A stretch of 64,000 nt of DNA from Vanilla planifolia (GCA_023846275.1 JAIUJO010000084.1:915487-979486), one strand, 5' to 3'. Shown: positions 27,601 through 40,538, numbered from the stretch's first letter. The notes: generated from the sequence alone by a model not told the origin. Translations and numbers: made by a program.

Positions 27601-28240
27601 GTCATCATTACAGAGGGCATATTCTGTGCTTCTTTCGCATACCTTTTTCCTTCTTTCATTATTCTTCTTATTTATGGAATTAGAGCTAAATTAGATTCCA
27701 ACTATAAGATTTCTATCATATGTGCTTTCACTGTCAATGTTTTTATTATCAAACCATAATTTGTGTAATTCAAATAAACATGATGATCCATAACCATTAC
27801 TTGTTGCATTGTCACACTTTGTTTCACTTTCCTCATTTTTAGCAATTTTTTCCAACCCTTATTATGGCCTGTAATAACTAAATTTTTGTCACATACATGA
27901 TGTCAACAAATTGCTATAAGCTTTCTTCAAATAATTGTTGAGTTGTAGTACTTCAACAACCACACCCATTGCCAAGCTACCTGGTTTATGTGCCACAACC
28001 TTATTATGCATCATATTGACCAAGTAGCTCACAAGAGAGTAATAGTCGCAATTGACTTATCTCTTTTACCACCAAACTTATGACTAACTTAGCGAAATAA
28101 TTACGTCTAACTACTTCAACATAAATTGAAATTAAACATGGCTTACCAAAAGTCAAATCCTCTTTCTTAATTATTTCTAACCTAGTTTGAAAGCAAGTTT
28201 TCAAAAAATTTATCAATGAAATTTTACCATATTTCGATGT
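27600..28240 (-). pseudogene. Coding-like decayed tract, unidentified
   Basis: On the minus strand, 28,216 to 28,004 is an uninterrupted frame of 70 codons that begins MINFLKTCFQTRLEIIKKED and has mixed, protein-like composition. Further on, from about 27,855 to 27,600, another stretch with only one stop reads NEESETKCDNATSNGYGSSC and onward with several Cys, Asn and Ser. I recognise neither. Together they look more like an old coding region (transposon or host) than the surrounding low-complexity DNA, but length and composition alone do not prove it. Confidence 0.27.
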
Positions 28241-31200
28241 AATTCTTATGCCACTAGTCGCCTACTTTTTTTCATTAAGTATATTTTGTGAAGATTAGAT
28301 TTATATTCATGTTTGTCAAATTACATTACAAAAGTCTTGTCCAATTTAGTGTTATCTTATTAAAACTTATCACTCTTGAAAGACACAATCTCTTCCATTC
28401 AATGTACTAAAAATGAGCATCAGAAATTATGTCTTAGTTACTTGCAGTTCTGTTATACTCAAACCATAAAATGATTCACGTTACACATTTATTAGATTAT
28501 ATTACTTAATCTACTATCAGAATCCATTTGATTATTATGTGCAATCTCTTACTAAGTTTAGCATTAAAGGTTTTTTTGGAAGCTACAATTTTTATTAATG
28601 AAAATATTATTGTTTAATAGGGATTAACTTGGTTACTTACATCTACAACTATTAACCCAATGGTACTTGTTGAAATAATTTCAATGAAATTTAATAAATC
28701 CCTTAAAGTTTAAGACACTCAAACAAATGTATTACAATGAACTTCAAAAATTTCTTACATAATATTTTGTGTGATGGATTTTTATGGCTACGTTTATATC
28801 ATACATGGAAGAAATTAGTATAGTAGGTGTTTCGCATTTTGATAATGTAATTTCTATGACATAAAAAATCAATCTTATTATTCAATACTTCATGTTTAAA
28901 TTTCATGAATGATAAGCACAAAAATGAAGTCAGCACTTTCTTTAACAGAATTACAAATTTGAAAAACTTTAAAAAATTTATCCAGATAAGTCAAATTTTA
29001 GTAAAACTTATCAATATCTCAGTAATGTTTCTCTAATTTTACTCATTGTAGTAATTAATCTTTTATGCATTACGTTTTTGAAACATTTTTACTTATGTTT
29101 ATTTATCATAGAAATATTCTAAATAAGGCATCAAATGAAAAACAAGTTTAATTTGTGTTACTTCAAAAAATATTTTTGATTCCTAATTTAAAATGCAAAA
29201 CTAAGCTTAAAAGTTTATTTGCTTATGCATATGAATGGCTTTGGATAAGATTATTAGTCACACTTTTAAAATAAATATTGAAACCAATGAATAAATTAAC
29301 TATATAAATATATAAAGTATGTAGCCTCTTTGTTCAGTTGATATAGGACAAGTTGTATTATGAGGTTTAATAATGATCATATTGGGATTTTTCTTAGATG
29401 ATTGCAATTATACAATTTATTTCTCGAGAAGATTTATGTACAAGGAATGTTTTTAATACATGGAGGTTAACAATTTGATACATAGATTGGCCTTGCTTCC
29501 TTTTCTTTCACTATTTGTCCACTTTTTGTTATGGTTTTGACATAAAGTTAAGGTCAAAATCTAGTTGATGAATTGCCATCCAACCTTCTTCCATTATTTT
29601 GTTTCTTTTTTTTTTATTTGTGATAAAATATTTTTCGTACTTTTATATATTATATATATTTTAAATGATATAATAATAAATTATATTTTATTATTATTAT
29701 TTTTTGTTTTAATTTTTTTTATTTTTTATTTTTCACAACATATGTGTGATATTTTATGACAAATTGCACACTATATTTTGATTACTTTTAGATATTTTGT
29801 AGCATCTACTATTATCATTTTTTGACACCTTAAAAAAAAAATTTCCACCATTTATTAGGTTAAACATGTTTTCTTGTCACATTTCATTGATGTTGTGTTT
29901 TGAATATATTTGTAATCTTACCCATTTTTTCTTCTTATTTATTTTTATTTACATCAATTTTTCTATTTTTTAACTTACCTTATTCTTTATGTTTAGAATG
30001 AATGTCAATTTTCTTTTTATGTCATACAATTTGAACAATACATATGTTTAATAACCTAGATAATTTTATAGCTTTTGCTATTTTAAATTTTCGTAATTGT
30101 AACATTACGAAGTTAATAGAATTTTGTAAATCTATTATAATTTAGAAGTTTTTTTTCTAATATTTATAATTTAAAATTTTCAAAAAATTAAAATAAAATT
30201 AAATAAATAAAATTTAATATTTTAAAATTGAAAACATTGAGAGAAACGACTAATGAAATTAGCTGAATTACACAAAACAATTCTTGCATAAAAAATGCTA
30301 AACATATTAAATAAGAGAAATGTCTAGAAGATGGTAAATTAAATATCTTAGTAAAGACATGAAAAACCATTTGAATAAAAATTTTGTGAGGCTGAAAATT
30401 GCAAATCATCATGAAATAAGTGTACCTCAATTTTTAAACGATGGGTATAATACATTAAAAAAGTATTTACAAATTAATTCATACCAAATATGCAAATATG
30501 AAAAATAAAAGAGTTGAGAAAATATTTATACCATTAAAAGAGTTTTAAATAATTATCACCAAATGCTTTAGAAAAGAACAAAAATATTCTTAGTAATGTT
30601 ATGTAAAAGTTTTTAAATAATAAAGAGAAATATGAATATTAAACTAATTAAATAATTTAATTTTTGATTCTTACATTCAATATATGAGGTAGTTACAGGA
30701 AAAATTCAGAAGAAAATAATCAAAAAATATAGACAAATAAATAATAGATTTAAAATTTCGAAATCCTTAAAGGCATAATTATTATTAGAAATTTTCAAAA
30801 AGATTGAAAAATTGTAATTGAATATTTTTGAAAAATATATATATATTTTAATTATAGAAAAATATTATCCATGAAATATAATTAAAATTTCTAGGACTAA
30901 TTACAAATTACTTTCCATTTAATGAGATAAAGGGGAATAAAAGAAAAAAATCTTTGTATGTAGTTTCTTTGTATTTGAAACAACATTAGCAATATCTTAA
31001 GAAAATAATATACCAAAAATAGGTTTATATATAGTAATAATTTAAATTTTATTTTTATAACTTCCAATTTTAAGAAAATAAAAATATTTGATATTTAAAA
31101 ATATTTATATATGCTCCAAAAAACAAATTTGTTTTCATAAATTAATATTAAATATTCAAAAATTAATGCACTTTTCATGAAGAATGTTTTACTAATAAGA

Positions 31201-31700
31201 AAGTCATAGATATTAAAAAAGATTTCCAAATAAAAAATAATTACTTAAAAATAGAACTTTTATAAGATTGTAAAAACATGTAGAACCATAAAGATGTACC
31301 ACTATCCTAAAAAAGTACTATAAGTAATTCTACTATTTACTAGTACAATAAAAATAAATTCCTAAGCAATAAGAAGCAAAAACTTTCCATAAAAAATAAA
31401 AAATATCAAAAAAATGATAAATTTATAAAAATAGATAATTCAAAAAAATAAAAAATGAGATATAATTTATACATACAAAATTTACACAAGAAATATTTTT
31501 CGTATTGATTGCTTGCAAATTTTGAAATATAAAAAAAATTAATGATATATTTTGTAAAACATTTTCCTAATATTTTAATAAAAAATAAACTACATAATTA
31601 AAAAATAGTATTATTTCTTATAAAATATAAATATAATTAAAAATTAGTTGAAAAATATTCAAATTTACAGATATTTTTTCATATTTTTTCAAATTAATTT
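28240..31700. other. Very A+T-rich DNA, T-rich then A-rich
   Basis: No gene is seen. The + strand is strongly T-rich at about 29,560-30,130 and A-rich from about 30,180 to 31,680, so the skew reverses near 30,150. Confidence 0.65.
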
Positions 31701-31734
31701 GTAAATTAGGTCAAGAAAGACCCATAGAGGATAC

Positions 31735-32215
31735 TGGCAACAAGGGACATAACTTCTTAAGAACACCAGGGGTAACCAACCCCAATAAACTAATTATAAT
31801 ATGCAGTTGATGTATTATAAGCATGAAATACTTCAACTTTTTCAAAATATGTGATTAAATAAAAGTTATTGCCAAACTTTAAACTTCTACAAAGATGTGC
31901 ATTTTTGTAATCAAACAGTCTAGATCATGGCCACATCTGGAAAAAGTTAAATTTCTTTAACTGTTCATCCAGAATAATTGATCGAACTATTGACAGTCTT
32001 TTCTCCTATGTGAATAGTAATCTGATCGTCATTAATAAGCATCTGACTTTCAAATCTAATGCTCCAGATCCTAACTCACTATTATTAATGCTTCGTTTGC
32101 TTAATCGGATGGCAGTTGTATCTTCTTCGCTCTCTATGTCAACAAGCTTTCTAAAAAGTAGATTTTAGCCATTCGGGAGTTATTTTTTTGGGTTTTTTTA
32201 ATTCAACTATATATA
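31735..32215 (+). repeat. Direct repeat family R1, copy 1
   Basis: This segment is collinear with 33,655-34,150. Shared landmarks are ACTTCTTAAGAACACC / ACTTCTTGAGAACACT at the left, the CAGTCTAGAT / CAATCTAGAT word, ATAATTGATCGAA / ATAGTTGATCGAA, CTTCGTTTGCTTAATCGG / CTTCGTTCGCTTAATTGG, and AGATTTTAGC..GAGTTATTTTTTTG at the right. It may be a pair of LTRs of a small element (interior 32,216-33,654) or two independent copies. No protein motif is seen. Confidence 0.75.
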
Positions 32216-33654
32216 AAGATCATTTATTAAACATTAAAATATTTGAATCAGACTTCAAATTATTTGTATGAGTTGAAAAGAAGTACAAACTATGAGTAAC
32301 AAATTTTTACATAGTTACCAGAGGTATAGAATTTAGTCTATCTCTATTTCTCCTACCATTATTCATAATCATTTTTGCATTTCTTAGAAACTTCTACTTC
32401 ATTCATCAGTAATTATACTTTTGTTTAAATAGTTAAAATCTAGAAAATTTTGAAAGAAGAAATGATAAGGTTTCAACGATAACTCAAGTTCTATGGATGA
32501 AACAACAATTTTTAGATTCTGGCTTATAGTTTACACAATTCTAAATTTGAGTGTAACTTATTTAGCCAGAGTTCCTATTCAACACTCAAGAACAAAACAT
32601 ATTGAATTAAGATATAACTTTAGCAGAGAGCATATATTAAAAAAATAATTTAGTTGCATTTATGCTATTGTCTACCGAATTAGTTGATATTTTTACTTAA
32701 CCATTAGCTATCAAAGTGTTTAATAAGCTTAGATTAAGTATACGTATCATTAATCCCTTTGAATTATTACAAAAAATGGAGAGAATAGAGAGTTATAATT
32801 TAAGGTGAGGGCAACCAAGAATTCAAGTGAAGTATGCACTATCATATATGGTGCATGCTATAATGTTGAATATTAAATTATTTCAATTTTCCATTAATGT
32901 TATATTTTCTTTTTGCTTTAGTATTATAATTCTTAAGGCGGAGAATATTATACTTTTTGATATGATGATCAAAAAACCAAGGCTAAGTATTTACTAATAC
33001 TTTACTAAGCTTAATATTAAATTTAGTTAGATCTAATGGAGTATTCTAACAACTTAGATTTGTTAAAGTAAGAACTATAACATAAATAGTGAGTACAATT
33101 TGATGGCATAATCTTTTGACTTTGGAGCCAAAGATAATGGTCTTTGATGAGTGGCTAATGTAAAAAGAAATTCATTTTTAAATTTTTACTATTAGCATGT
33201 TAAACTTTTAATTTCATCATAATTATGGAAAATAGGGTTATCGTCTTTTTTGAATATTTGACTTTGGTTCAAGTTATACTTTATTTGAAAGCAATGAGTT
33301 CTTAAAAAATCTTATAAATATTTAGATATTTTTTAATATAAGTTTTGTTATTATATATTAATATTTTTTTTTCCTAAGCATTATGAACCATAAAACCAAA
33401 GGGCTTAAGTCAATAGCATGTAGCACATAAGGCCATGGGCCATGGGGACCCCCACAAGCTAGGAGCCTAATTGGATTTGAAATGAGTCAAGCCCAAGAAT
33501 TGATCAAGTTAGGTTATTATTGAGCGTCTTGGTTAATTTGTTGAAGGCATTACTTACACACAACCTTAGGTGTAATGAGTTATGGTAGACTCTTTAATCA
33601 GTTTAGGAAAATTGAATTAGGTTGGACATATACATGCCCACTAATGACCTGAGT
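32216..33654. other. Spacer between R1 copies
   Basis: No gene is seen. A short G+C-richer patch at about 33,430-33,465 contains overlapping GGCCATGG palindromes and a run GGGGACCCCC. This stands out against the local composition and resembles the GGCCCA-type motifs common near plant LTR and gene promoters. Confidence 0.5.
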
Positions 33655-34150
33655 TATGACTTCTTGAGAACACTTAAGGGTTGCCAACCCATTAAGCTGA
33701 TTGTAATATATAGTTAATGTATTACAAGCACAAAATACTTCAATTATTTTTCAATCTGTGATAAAGAAAAGCTATTACAACACTTGAGAATTTTGCATTA
33801 ACTGATCATGCATTTTTGCAATGAAGCAATCTAGATAACACTCGTATTTATGAATAGTTAACATTCTTTAGTCGTTTATCTAGAATAGTTGATCGAATGG
33901 CTAAGAGTCCCTTTGTCTATATGGATAATAACATGATCATCAGTACTATCCATCCAACTTTTGAATCTAACTCTCAAAATCATACCGTGTCATGATTAAA
34001 TCCATACCCTTTATAGTTTAAGTTGAAACAATGGTTACCACTTCGTTCGCTTAATTGGACAGTAGTTGTACCATCGTCTTCATCTGTTACTGCTAGCTTT
34101 TGAAAAATAGATTTTAGCTATTGTGTGAGTTATTTTTTTGAGTTTTATTA
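33655..34150 (+). repeat. Direct repeat family R1, copy 2
   Basis: This is the partner of 31,735-32,215. Its right end abuts the left end of the minus-strand copia fragment. The homology between that fragment and the second block stops at about 34,165, so this joint is a real insertion or rearrangement boundary. Confidence 0.75.
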
Positions 34151-34189
34151 TTTTAATTATAACCCTTCACTAGTGGCCTTCCTTTTTTT

Positions 34190-35020
34190 TGAATGGTAAC
34201 CCCACTGCTATTTACTTTTTATTTTTGAGTACCCACTTTTTTGCCACAATAATGTGGTCACTTGGAATGTCTATTAATTCCAAAAAATTCACTCTCAGAA
34301 ACAAGATGAAACCATCCATCATGGCAAAATAAAAAAATTCATTCGTCAAAGCTTCACTTGTAATTTTAGGTACAAGTTTTGAAATAGATGCACCATATAT
34401 AACTTCTTTTTAAAGAGAGGAATTAGTTTCTACTCTAAACAAGTGGTCACTTAAGATTACATCTTTAAGGCAATTTTTATTCTATGCTAATTTTATTGAT
34501 GAAATTATTTCCTTATTTTTAAAGGTTTGACATCTCATTTATATACTTTATTGAATATCAAGGATACCTTTCTCATCCTCAACTTGCGTTCCAAAAAATA
34601 TGAAATCTAATTGGTTATGTTCATCTTAGGTCCTAGACTTGCTTACCAAATTGTTTGCCTAAGCCACAGTTTGTTGACACAAATATGGTATCATCTAAAT
34701 AATGTTGGACTAAAAGAAGTTAATCAACAAACTCCTTGATGCACAAGGTTCAGTTTACATTCGAAACGTAAAATAATGTTTGAGTAGAAATTGATAAAGT
34801 TTGTCATTCTATGATCTTTGTTTGTCCATCAAATTTTTAACAAAGTCTTCTATGTCTTCTAAATCTACCTCTTTGTTTCAATGCATAATTTCATCAAACA
34901 CCACTTGAGTAGAATCCATTATAAAAAAGTTTTCTTATTAAATAGCTCTTGGGTTTATTGATTTAAAGAATATTTATGTAGAGATAGCCTCCAATATCTT
35001 TGTTTCAAATCTCCAACTAC
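34190..35020 (-). pseudogene. Ty1/copia pol fragment with rearranged order (integrase C-term, RT piece, pre-RT linker)
   Basis: Reading the minus strand downward from 35,020: first the end of integrase with its typical VFDE motif (MDSTQVVFDEI near 34,890, then KEVDLEDIEDF). Next comes a piece of RT (LLLVQHYLDDTIFVSTN near 34,700, then an FFGTQVEDEKGI-like thumb near 34,560). Last is the linker that normally comes before RT, with LKDVILSDHLF, TSEAL-like and ELIDIPSDHIIVAKKW (near 34,250; the family's NEVWELVPRP..VIGTKW). Normal copia order is integrase, linker, RT, so an RT piece sits out of place between them. The fragment ends at about 34,165, where repeat R1 begins. Every part is broken by stops or frameshifts. 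Confidence 0.85.
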
Positions 35021-35086
35021 TATCTACTTATTGATTTAACTCTACTATAAAAAATATGCTTAAGTTTTCATGTTTGGATTTCTTGT

Positions 35087-35254
35087 TATTTAAAATACAT
35101 ATAATATTTTGTTCATAATTTGTTCAATAATAAATCTATTCAGGCATTGAGATTATTGGAATGGCTAAATTATTATGGAATTATGGTTTTGAGATCGTAT
35201 ATCACCAAAGAAAAAGTAAAAGTAGCTACTAATGCTTTAATAAGGAGATAAAAA
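35087..35254 (+). pseudogene. Ty3/gypsy RNase H, C-terminal end
   Basis: One + strand frame reads YLKYI, stop, then LFNNKSIQALRLLEWLNYYG and, after it, KEKVKVATNALIRR before a stop. This matches the end of gypsy RNase H (LKYLFTQ..LN.RQ.RWLELL..YDFEI.Y.PGK.NVVADALSRR). The adjacent frame shows YGFEIVYH, so a pair of compensating shifts lies in the middle. The part of pol before it is absent, because the minus-strand copia fragment lies immediately to the left. The same arrangement is seen at 47,144-47,311. Confidence 0.8.
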
Positions 35255-36209
35255 TTGTTTGATATATAACATAGAGGATGCTTAACATAATTGCATAATG
35301 TATGCTATATCCATATCAAATAGAATGAACTTTACTAAATCTAGCTTTGTGATGTGAGAAAGATTAAAAGCAAAATATTTTTAGGTGGAGATGCTAAACT
35401 AAACCTAATTGGAAATTAGGTTTTCTAACATAAAAATAAATATTTTACCTATTAAGAAAACATTTCTCCACAAAAACAAATATGTTAGAGATATGTCGAT
35501 AAAATAGTAAGGCTTATGTGGTATGGCAAAAACTATTACATTACGTAAGGACTTCAAACTTACAACATACTTTTCTAAAAGGTTGTGTTATGCATATTAT
35601 TAGAAAATAATGTTTAACAATATTACCTTGGTTAAATTAGAAGTCAGTGAAAGAGAATATTTAAGACAATTAAGAGTATATTAAGTCTATGAAAATTTTG
35701 TTTTTGAGGTACTTAAGATATGTTTTTGACTTTTAATTAATTTTCTTATAGTAATAATTCTTATGCTAGCGTAGAGATGACAACTTATATAGCATTATAT
35801 GATGTATTGTGCTATTATCATTGTACTGATATTAACAATATAGCAATACCCTTCTTGATATAGATATGATTTTAGAAACTATAAAGAAGATCCATATAAT
35901 CAAAGCATGAATTAATAAAGAAAAGGTTTACTCCAGGGAAGTTATAATATGAAAAATAAAGAAAGTGGATTTTTAGGAAGAGGATCATGTATGGTTAATG
36001 GTAAGTCCAATAAAATGAATTGTAATGTTTAGAAAATGAGGATAACTAAGGACAAGGAATTTTTTGCCATTATACATTATGAAATATATTGTTTCATTAC
36101 TTGCAAGATATTTTTGTCATTATCATTAACCAGTGAACATACTATATTTTTTCTTTAGTTTTAATAAAAAAATTTTGCTAAAACTACTTATACATTTAAA
36201 CATGATCAA

Positions 36210-36385
36210 AGCAGGACGATGGTGCATCCTTGATTATTTCATAAGGAAAAGCCAACGTGTTTCAAAATGTGGGAATTCAAGAAAACAAGGGAGAGCATCT
36301 CATGTTGAATGTATAATGGAAAAGTTACATTAACTAGCAGCTACTTGGGATGTAAAGTTTTTTGGAGGCATCCTAATATTTTTTT
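36210..36385 (+). pseudogene. Ty3/gypsy integrase C-terminal remnant
   Basis: Near 36,335 the + strand reads AATWDVKFF, corresponding to the EEATWE.E motif that ends the integrase of plant gypsy elements; a frameshifted HPNIF follows, as in the family's YPHLF. The tryptophan codon TGG is intact here but is TAG in the paralogue at 48,421. This lies about 1.1 kb after the RNase H end, shorter than an intact integrase, and I could not read the zinc-binding or DDE core in between. Confidence 0.6.
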
Positions 36386-37243
36386 AATTTGAAATATAAT
36401 TTAAAAATATTCAATAGTCTTCATGATTTTTTCACATTTGTTGAATAAAATTAAATGCATTTTAAAATTTAATTTGAATGTGATTAAATAAAATTTCCAT
36501 ATGTTTATTTTTTTTATAATATCTCAATGAAAAATGAAAATGAACCCTAAATAATAATTCTTCTTCAAATTGAAATGAAAATGATTTCTATTATAAGGGA
36601 AATTTTACGAAAAAATAAAAAAAGTGCCAAATGATTTTAGAAATATATGAATTATTTACTTTAATAAATAACTCTTTGGGTAGTTTTTTTTGAAATTTAT
36701 CGAAAAAACTTTTAGAAGCTATTTCCAATAGAATGTGTAAGAAATAGTGATCTTTATAAGGTTTTGGTCACAATAGATATCTAATTAAATAAAAATTATG
36801 TAACAAATGACGAGAATTATGAGAGGATTGCAACTAATAACAATGGTATTATTGTTGGGACTGAAATGAAAAACTATTATAATGGCTAGGAAGAGTGACA
36901 AATTAAATAATTGTGAAAGTATCTTCAATGAAGGAGATGGAAAAAAGGTTAGTCACCACTTGAACATGGATTTAATTTTCCAAAAAAATTAGTAACGGTC
37001 TAAGTAAATATGCGTATCACACAAGAAATTTAATATTCTTAATAATAATTTCACTAGTCCAGAGGGGAGTTTTGGAATGGTAAAGCCATGAGGCAGATGA
37101 GACATTATTGTAAGTGGGTATCAAATGGTCTCATAAATGGATAAAATGGTCCAAGGGTTCCATACAAACGAGACTATCACTCTGAAATGATATTCAATAG
37201 TCTTACGATAATTTCATGAAGTATTTGATGGTTTAATGTTTTA

Positions 37244-38760
37244 TGTTATTGACCCCTAGTCATGAAACTTTGTTTGATGATAGCAAATCTTAAGAAACAC
37301 TAATGAATTTGTTAAAAAGAATTTGTAAATTTTGGAAAACTGATACTTCTATTCATAAGAGAATTTAAAAAGGAAGAGGAGTTATGGTTTGATTTAACAA
37401 AGAAATTTTTTTCAAATTTAATTTTAGTTGTTTTAACTTTATTTTGATTAGATATAAAGCATGATTTAATTCACTCATACCCGATACAAAAAATTAGTGT
37501 TATTTAAATTAATCATCTTAAAAAAGTATTAGGATTCTAAAACTTTGATCTATATTTACCATCGAAGGGACATTTTATTCCTATCATACCGTTGAAAACC
37601 CTCTTTCCACAACTTGTTGCAAAAAGTGTATTTTAATTATAGGATTTAGATTATAAAAATAATAATATAATTAAAATGACACAAAAACATATTACTAAAA
37701 ATAACCAAATGTCTCAGTTAGGGCACAATGCTTGAATGTAGCTTATAATGCTTACCATGTTCACAAAATACTCTTAAACCTGTCAAACAATTTTGATACA
37801 TTCATAACTTAAGAATCCAAGCATAACTTACCTTTATTACAAAACAAGGGGTAGACAAATAAAAAAAAATGCAAAATAGGCAATGTAGGAAAGCTCTAAC
37901 AAGGTAATAATAGTCCTTCATTGATTCAATGGAAGACTAAAAAAACCAGTATCGATTTCACATGATTGTACTTAATCTGTGGGAGTGTTTTTTTATCCAA
38001 TCACACGATTTTGTGATCGAATGATTCTAATCTTATTCACTTTTAAAAGCACCTATTTGGATCTTCCATCCAACAACATTAATTTGAGATCTCATCATCC
38101 ATGTTTTATTTACATGTAAGAGCTAAATCTAACGGTCAAATCATGATTTAGATTTAGTGGTTACAATTAAATCATCATTTTTAAATAATGCTTTTAATCA
38201 TATCCATCAAATTGAGACGTTTTCACAATCAAGTGGCATAAGTGCTTTCTAGTTGAGTGCTCCTATCTAGTGAGTCTTTTAGTTGTTCAGATTTTTATAA
38301 TTTATTAATTAAAAACTATGGTAGATTTGTTAATTTAAATAATAATGAGTAGTTGGTGAATTTGTCAAGTGCTTTTAGCAATTAAAAATGTTTATAAATA
38401 ACGGAATTCTTGAACAGATGGACTGATAAAAGTTTTACAAAATTAGAAGAAAACATTTTAAGTCATGATAGTCAAACATTTAGATGTCGATGCTCATTGG
38501 CATTTTTTTATGGTACATGCTTCTATCATCAAACTAGTTTAATCTCTACTTTCTTCTCAAATAAGTTAAGTTTTTAATTCTCTTTAATTATAATATAATT
38601 AATTAAAACAATTATTTCTCAATAAGCATAAGATTTTTTTATAATTTACATTTTGTGTCATCACATTATTTTGTTCTATTACCAAGTTTATTATATTCTA
38701 TGATCGTAGTGTTTTCTATTATTTTGTTATAAGGATTTAATTATTTTGGAAAAATGCTTT
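37244..38760 (+). mobile_element. LTR copy A (extra copy in left block only)
   Basis: The segment begins TGTTATTGACCCC, which aligns with the starts of LTR B (39,490) and LTR C (50,177; TGTTGTCCTGACACCCC). Homology continues through the 'AAAAGTGTATTTTAATTATA', 'ATTTTGATACA', 'CATGATTGTACT' and TATA regions and fades near 38,750. The right end of B and C is not present, so this is a truncated or solo LTR. It lies where the other block has only a TA microsatellite, so it was either inserted here after the block duplicated or lost from the other copy. Confidence 0.7.
38391..38400 (+). promoter_or_regulatory. TATA box of LTR A
   Basis: TTTATAAATA is followed 3 bases later by GGAATTCTTGAACA. The same TATA plus GAATTCTT spacing is found in LTRs B and C, which supports a conserved promoter and start region. 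Confidence 0.6.
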
Positions 38761-38898
38761 ATATGAATAAGAATAATATCTAAATTATAGCTAAGTATGT
38801 TGGACCTAAAATGGTTTGTGATCTCAAAACTAATAATTTGTATCGAATATTATATATTACAAAATTGATCAATAAATTTCAACTAAAGTAATATATAT

Positions 38899-39135
38899 AT
38901 ATAGGATTGCGAAAATTAAGTTTAGAAAATTTAAATAAAATAAATAAATTAAAAATAGTTAAATGAAATCCTAAAACTTTAAGTTTTGGTAAGGATCTTT
39001 TAAACGAATAAGTTATATATTAAATTAAGATTGCTGTTAAACATTAATCTTTCATAATCATAAACGATTGTAACAAATTTAAGTCATCCATTACACAAGA
39101 TAGTTTAAATAATAAATTTTGGTAATAGCTAGAAA
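38899..39135 (+). pseudogene. Coiled-coil-like remnant before LTR B (paralogue of 49,601)
   Basis: The + strand reads GLRKLSLENLNKINKLKIVK, a stop, then NPKTLSFGKDLLNE. It aligns with the better-preserved [20 protein letters not shown] at 49,601. Position just upstream of a polypurine tract and 3' LTR would fit the extra 3' coiled-coil (env-like) region of some SIRE-type copia elements. That assignment is inference; the sequence similarity between the two copies is what is seen. Confidence 0.45.
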
Positions 39136-40259
39136 GAAAGAATTAAATGTATTTAAAAAAATTATGCAAGTCTTAGAGCATTAGATATAGGTATAATTTA
39201 AACATAATGGACTTAAAGAAATTGATTAGGTGGTGATAATTTTAAAAAATAGTAAATTTGTGAAAAATTTACTAAATGTAGATTAACTCTCTTTAAGTGA
39301 TTACAAAGAGAGGGAGAATAGAAAATAAAAGTTTAAAATGAGCAAAAATTGTGGGGAAATATTTCTCTAGTTTGGCATACATGTAGGGGAGCTGATCTTT
39401 AATTATTATGCATTTTACTTTTATAAATAATTTATGCTTTAATGTATTTTATTAAAATTTTGGTTATCATCAAGAAATAGAAATTAATTTGTTAACTACT
39501 TGTCATCATGTTTTGTTTGATGATCATATACCCTAACTATTACTAATGAATATAATTATGGAAATTTTAAATTCGAGATAAACTAAACTTCTGTTCTAAT
39601 TGAAATTTTTTGAATTAAATTTTAGATATTATAATTTTATTTTGTTTTGAATATTAAGCTTGATTAACATCACTCATTGAAAGCACCAAAAAAAATTTTT
39701 TAAGTTAATCAATTTAAAAATATTAGGATTTTAAATTTTGGTTCAAAAGTCAACCATCTAAGGAATTATTTTACTTTTAATCATATCATTAGAACTTTTA
39801 TATCAATAACTTATTTCAAAAAGTGTATTATAATTATAATGATTAATTAGTAACAAATAATAACATAATAAAATAGCAAAAAAGCTATTACTAACAATAA
39901 TTGAAAGTGTCTCTTAGAGCGTAGCTCTTAAATGTGGGTAGCTAAGTTTATTAGATTAATAAAATAACACCAAAACACATCAAATAATTTTGGTTCAATA
40001 CATAACTGACATATGCAAATTTAATAGAGTATGAGTTTATTAGCAATAGAGGGAATCACTTTAGAGTGAACCAGAGGGTTACTAAATGTAAACAATGCAC
40101 TTATTATCTAACATAAAAATTATTATAAAGCAATGACAGTCCAACATTCATGCAATGTGGGACTAAAATGTGTAACCATTTTGCATGACTATACTAAAAA
40201 TTATTAGCATGATTGTATCATATGATCATGCAATTGTTTAATCAAATGAACATAATCTC

Positions 40260-40296
40260 ATTAGCTTTTATGTTTTATGAATGCATAAAAGCTAAT
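40260..40296 (+). repeat. Perfect 13-base inverted repeat within LTR B
   Basis: ATTAGCTTTTATG and CATAAAAGCTAAT are separated by 11 bases and could form a hairpin. The second arm is not preserved in LTRs A and C at the matching place, so it is probably accidental. Confidence 0.6.
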
Positions 40297-40529
40297 CCTT
40301 GTCATTATATCACAATTTAGATCTATTAGTCGAGATCAAATAACGCTTGTGCAATCGAAGCCATATGATCAAGTTTTTTTCATGATCAAATGATCTTGGA
40401 GCCTTTAGATCGTCAGGTTCTTATGTAATGGCTCATTTAGCAATTATTTCAAGACATTGGGATTTTCATTATTTAAACCTATTGACAAATTGATCAGTTT
40501 GCTAAGTGATTTTAGTAATTAGAAAAATA

Positions 40530-40538
40530 TTTATAAAA
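40530..40538 (+). promoter_or_regulatory. TATA box of LTR B
   Basis: TTTATAAAA is followed by GTGAATTCTT, the same layout as in LTRs A and C. Confidence 0.6.

Noticed and set aside
35300..36200. Gypsy integrase core between the RNase H end and the integrase C-terminus
   Set aside because: The position is right, but no zinc-binding or DDE catalytic motif could be read in any + strand frame in either block, so I did not annotate it.
36133..36333. 66-codon + strand open frame
   Set aside because: It only partly overlaps the gypsy integrase end and is in a different frame from the recognisable ATW motif; the paralogue at 48.3 kb does not preserve it.
40260..40296. Hairpin as a terminator or regulatory element
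   Set aside because: The second arm is not conserved in the other LTR copies, so there is no sign of selection on it.
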